DNA from: JAUZQZ01 sp036985955
GTDB lineage: Bacteria > Pseudomonadota > Zetaproteobacteria > Mariprofundales > Mariprofundaceae
Direction: 5' to 3'
Assembly: GCA_036985955.1 (NCBI GenBank)
Contig: BTQQ01000090.1
Coordinates: 1-6,994, forward strand
Length of the DNA stretch: 6,994 nucleotides
Positions 5,633-6,994 of the stretch are shown in pieces. A program made the translations under genes and the position numbers. Numbering within the stretch: the first letter of the stretch is position 1; each line of letters begins with the position of its first letter. The notes under the pieces are model-generated. The model was not told where the DNA came from. It saw only the letters and a list, made by a program, of their open reading frames with translations, and did no database searches.

Positions 5633-6994
5633 TGTGGACGTACCACGAGATTCAACAATCTTCCCTGTACCAGAATCACTTTCATGATCATCATCCCATC
5701 CAGCCATTTTGCAATCGTGACATCCGCCTGTGCCGCTGCCAATGCCGCATCCTGATCGGTATCTACGGGCACGGTAATCTCACCCCGCTTCTTGCCCTGA
5801 ATCTGCACCACCAGCGTCACCACATCCGTTTCAAGCGCTGAATGATCCACTTGCGGCCATGTCGTCACCACCGCCATTTCCGGCATCCCCAGACGCTCTC
5901 CACACTCACAGGCAAAGTGCGGCACAAAGGGTGCGAGCATCATCACCAGCGCCTCAACACCTTCCCGCATGGCGGCGGCACCAACTGCGCCCTTAACCTC
6001 AAAGGCCTGCAATGTATTCGACAACTCCATCAGCGCGGCAATCGCTACATTGAAAGCAAAACCGTGCTCAAAGGCATGTGTCACCTTGCCAATTGTACTG
6101 TGAATGGCGCGCCGCAACTCCTTCACGCCGTCATCATTGCCGCCGGTCATATCCATATTGACCCTGTCCAGCAAACGCCAGACACGCTTCAGGAACCGGT
6201 GCGCTCCCTCTACGCCTGCATCATTCCATTCCAGATCCTTCTCGGGAGGTGCGGCAAACAGTGTGAACAGCCGTGCCGTATCCGCACCGTACTGCTTGAT
6301 AATCGTATTCGGGTCCACCGTATTGCCCTTGGACTTGCTCATCTTGGCACCGTCTTTCAACACCATGCCCTGCGTCAGCAGGTTGGTGAATGGCTCGTCA
6401 CCACCCTCTTCCGATGAGAACAGCCCGGCATCGCGCATCAGTTTATGGTAAAAACGGGCATAAAGTAGATGCAACACCGCATGCTCCACACCACCAATGT
6501 ACTGATCCACCGGTAACCAGCGGCGCATCGCAGCGGCCTCGAGCATGGCCGTATCGTTGCGCGGCGAGGTATAGCGATCCATATACCATGATGATTCCAT
6601 GAAGGTATCGAAGGTATCGGTTTCCCGTCTGGCGGACTTACCGCAGGCCGGGCAATCGACATGTGCAAATGATTTACATTCGGTTAACGGACTCGCACCG
6701 CCTGTCGGTTGCAGGTCTTCCGGCAGTTTTACCGGCAGCTGATCGTCGGGAACGGGGACTATCCCGCAATCCTCGCAGTGAATTACCGGAATCGGCGCAC
6801 CCCAGTAGCGCTGGCGCGATACCAGCCAGTCCCGGAGGCGGTAATGCACCCGTTCGGAGCCTTTCCCATGCGCAGCTAACCATCCGGTTATCTTTCCTTT
6901 GGCTTCCTGTGAATTCAGGCCATCAAACTCACCGGAACTGATGAGGACGCCCACATCCGTGAATGCTCCCGTATCAATATCCCAATCCCCGTTC
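5629..6994 (-). CDS. leuS: Leucyl-tRNA synthetase, C-terminal 454 residues (5' end outside window)
   Basis: This class I synthetase charges tRNA-Leu with leucine in the cytoplasm. The window holds roughly the second half of a protein usually about 820-870 residues long; the frame runs off the edge at 6994. It begins near the end of the CP1 editing domain (GVLISSGEFDGL), then has RQRYWGAPIPVIHCEDCG, CPACGK, TDTFDTFMESSWY and YIGGVEHAVLHLLYARF of the catalytic core. KMSKS is encoded at 6331-6345 and is followed by the helical anticodon domain and the small C-terminal domain ending LLNLVVRPQ. Two features differ from E. coli LeuRS: two CxxC pairs that could hold zinc are present, and the leucine-specific insertion before KMSKS is absent (only VLKDGA between QGM and KMSKS). 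The TGA stop overlaps the lptE start. Confidence 0.97.
   Translation of the reverse strand, partial: NGDWDIDTGAFTDVGVLISSGEFDGLNSQEAKGKITGWLAAHGKGSERVHYRLRDWLVSRQRYWGAPIPVIHCEDCGIVPVPDDQLPVKLPEDLQPTGGASPLTECKSFAHVDCPACGKSARRETDTFDTFMESSWYMDRYTSPRNDTAMLEAAAMRRWLPVDQYIGGVEHAVLHLLYARFYHKLMRDAGLFSSEEGGDEPFTNLLTQGMVLKDGAKMSKSKGNTVDPNTIIKQYGADTARLFTLFAAPPEKDLEWNDAGVEGAHRFLKRVWRLLDRVNMDMTGGNDDGVKELRRAIHSTIGKVTHAFEHGFAFNVAIAALMELSNTLQAFEVKGAVGAAAMREGVEALVMMLAPFVPHFACECGERLGMPEMAVVTTWPQVDHSALETDVVTLVVQIQGKKRGEITVPVDTDQDAALAAAQADVTIAKWLDGMMIMKVILVQGRLLNLVVRPQ

Noticed and set aside
5633..5707. Longer start for lptE inside the end of leuS
   Set aside because: It would place 25 charged residues before the signal peptide and lipobox. 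The ATG overlapping the leuS stop fits both lipoprotein export and coupling.

Overview
The window reads as chromosome from a Gram-negative, probably deep-branching pseudomonadote. The evidence is an outer-membrane lipoprotein gene for LPS transport (lptE), an AsmA-type envelope gene, the leuS-lptE-holA order common in Proteobacteria, and a tRNA-Ala that resembles alphaproteobacterial ones in its T-arm. Base composition looks balanced. The leucyl-tRNA synthetase lacks the leucine-specific insertion found in the E. coli enzyme, which argues against an ordinary gammaproteobacterium. A zetaproteobacterium or similar lineage is a guess, not a demonstrated assignment.

Left part (1-1443): a complete tRNA-Ala(CGC) with encoded CCA sits behind an extended -10 promoter. 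A 15-bp perfect-to-near-perfect hairpin with a GUAA loop follows, and can end both the tRNA transcript and the converging gene on the minus strand. That gene encodes a 320-residue DUF2971 protein of unknown function. It has a GTG start and a strong Shine-Dalgarno, and is the only clearly accessory gene here. The 250 bp upstream of it hold a nested inverted repeat, a possible protein remnant with a Rieske-like tail, and a likely promoter for the next gene.

Middle part (1444-2640): a monocistronic AsmA-family gene with an N-terminal membrane anchor and an unusual C-terminal glycine-zipper tail. It converges on bioA across 66 bp.

Right part (2641-6994): a minus-strand gene run, in transcription order leuS (5' end outside the window), lptE, holA, bioA. 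leuS/lptE overlap by ATGA and holA/bioA by TTGA, so each pair is probably translationally coupled. The pairs are separated by a 230-bp gap holding a 149-bp element with 25-bp inverted ends, each built from three 8-9 bp units, which looks like a dispersed intergenic repeat or miniature mobile element. The operon joins translation (leuS), envelope assembly (lptE), replication clamp loading (holA) and biotin synthesis (bioA). The bioA linkage is the least usual.

No CRISPR array, complete insertion sequence, phage gene or recognisable new multi-gene system is visible. The most worthwhile leads are the intergenic repeat element, the DUF2971 gene beside the tRNA, and the glycine-zipper AsmA protein.
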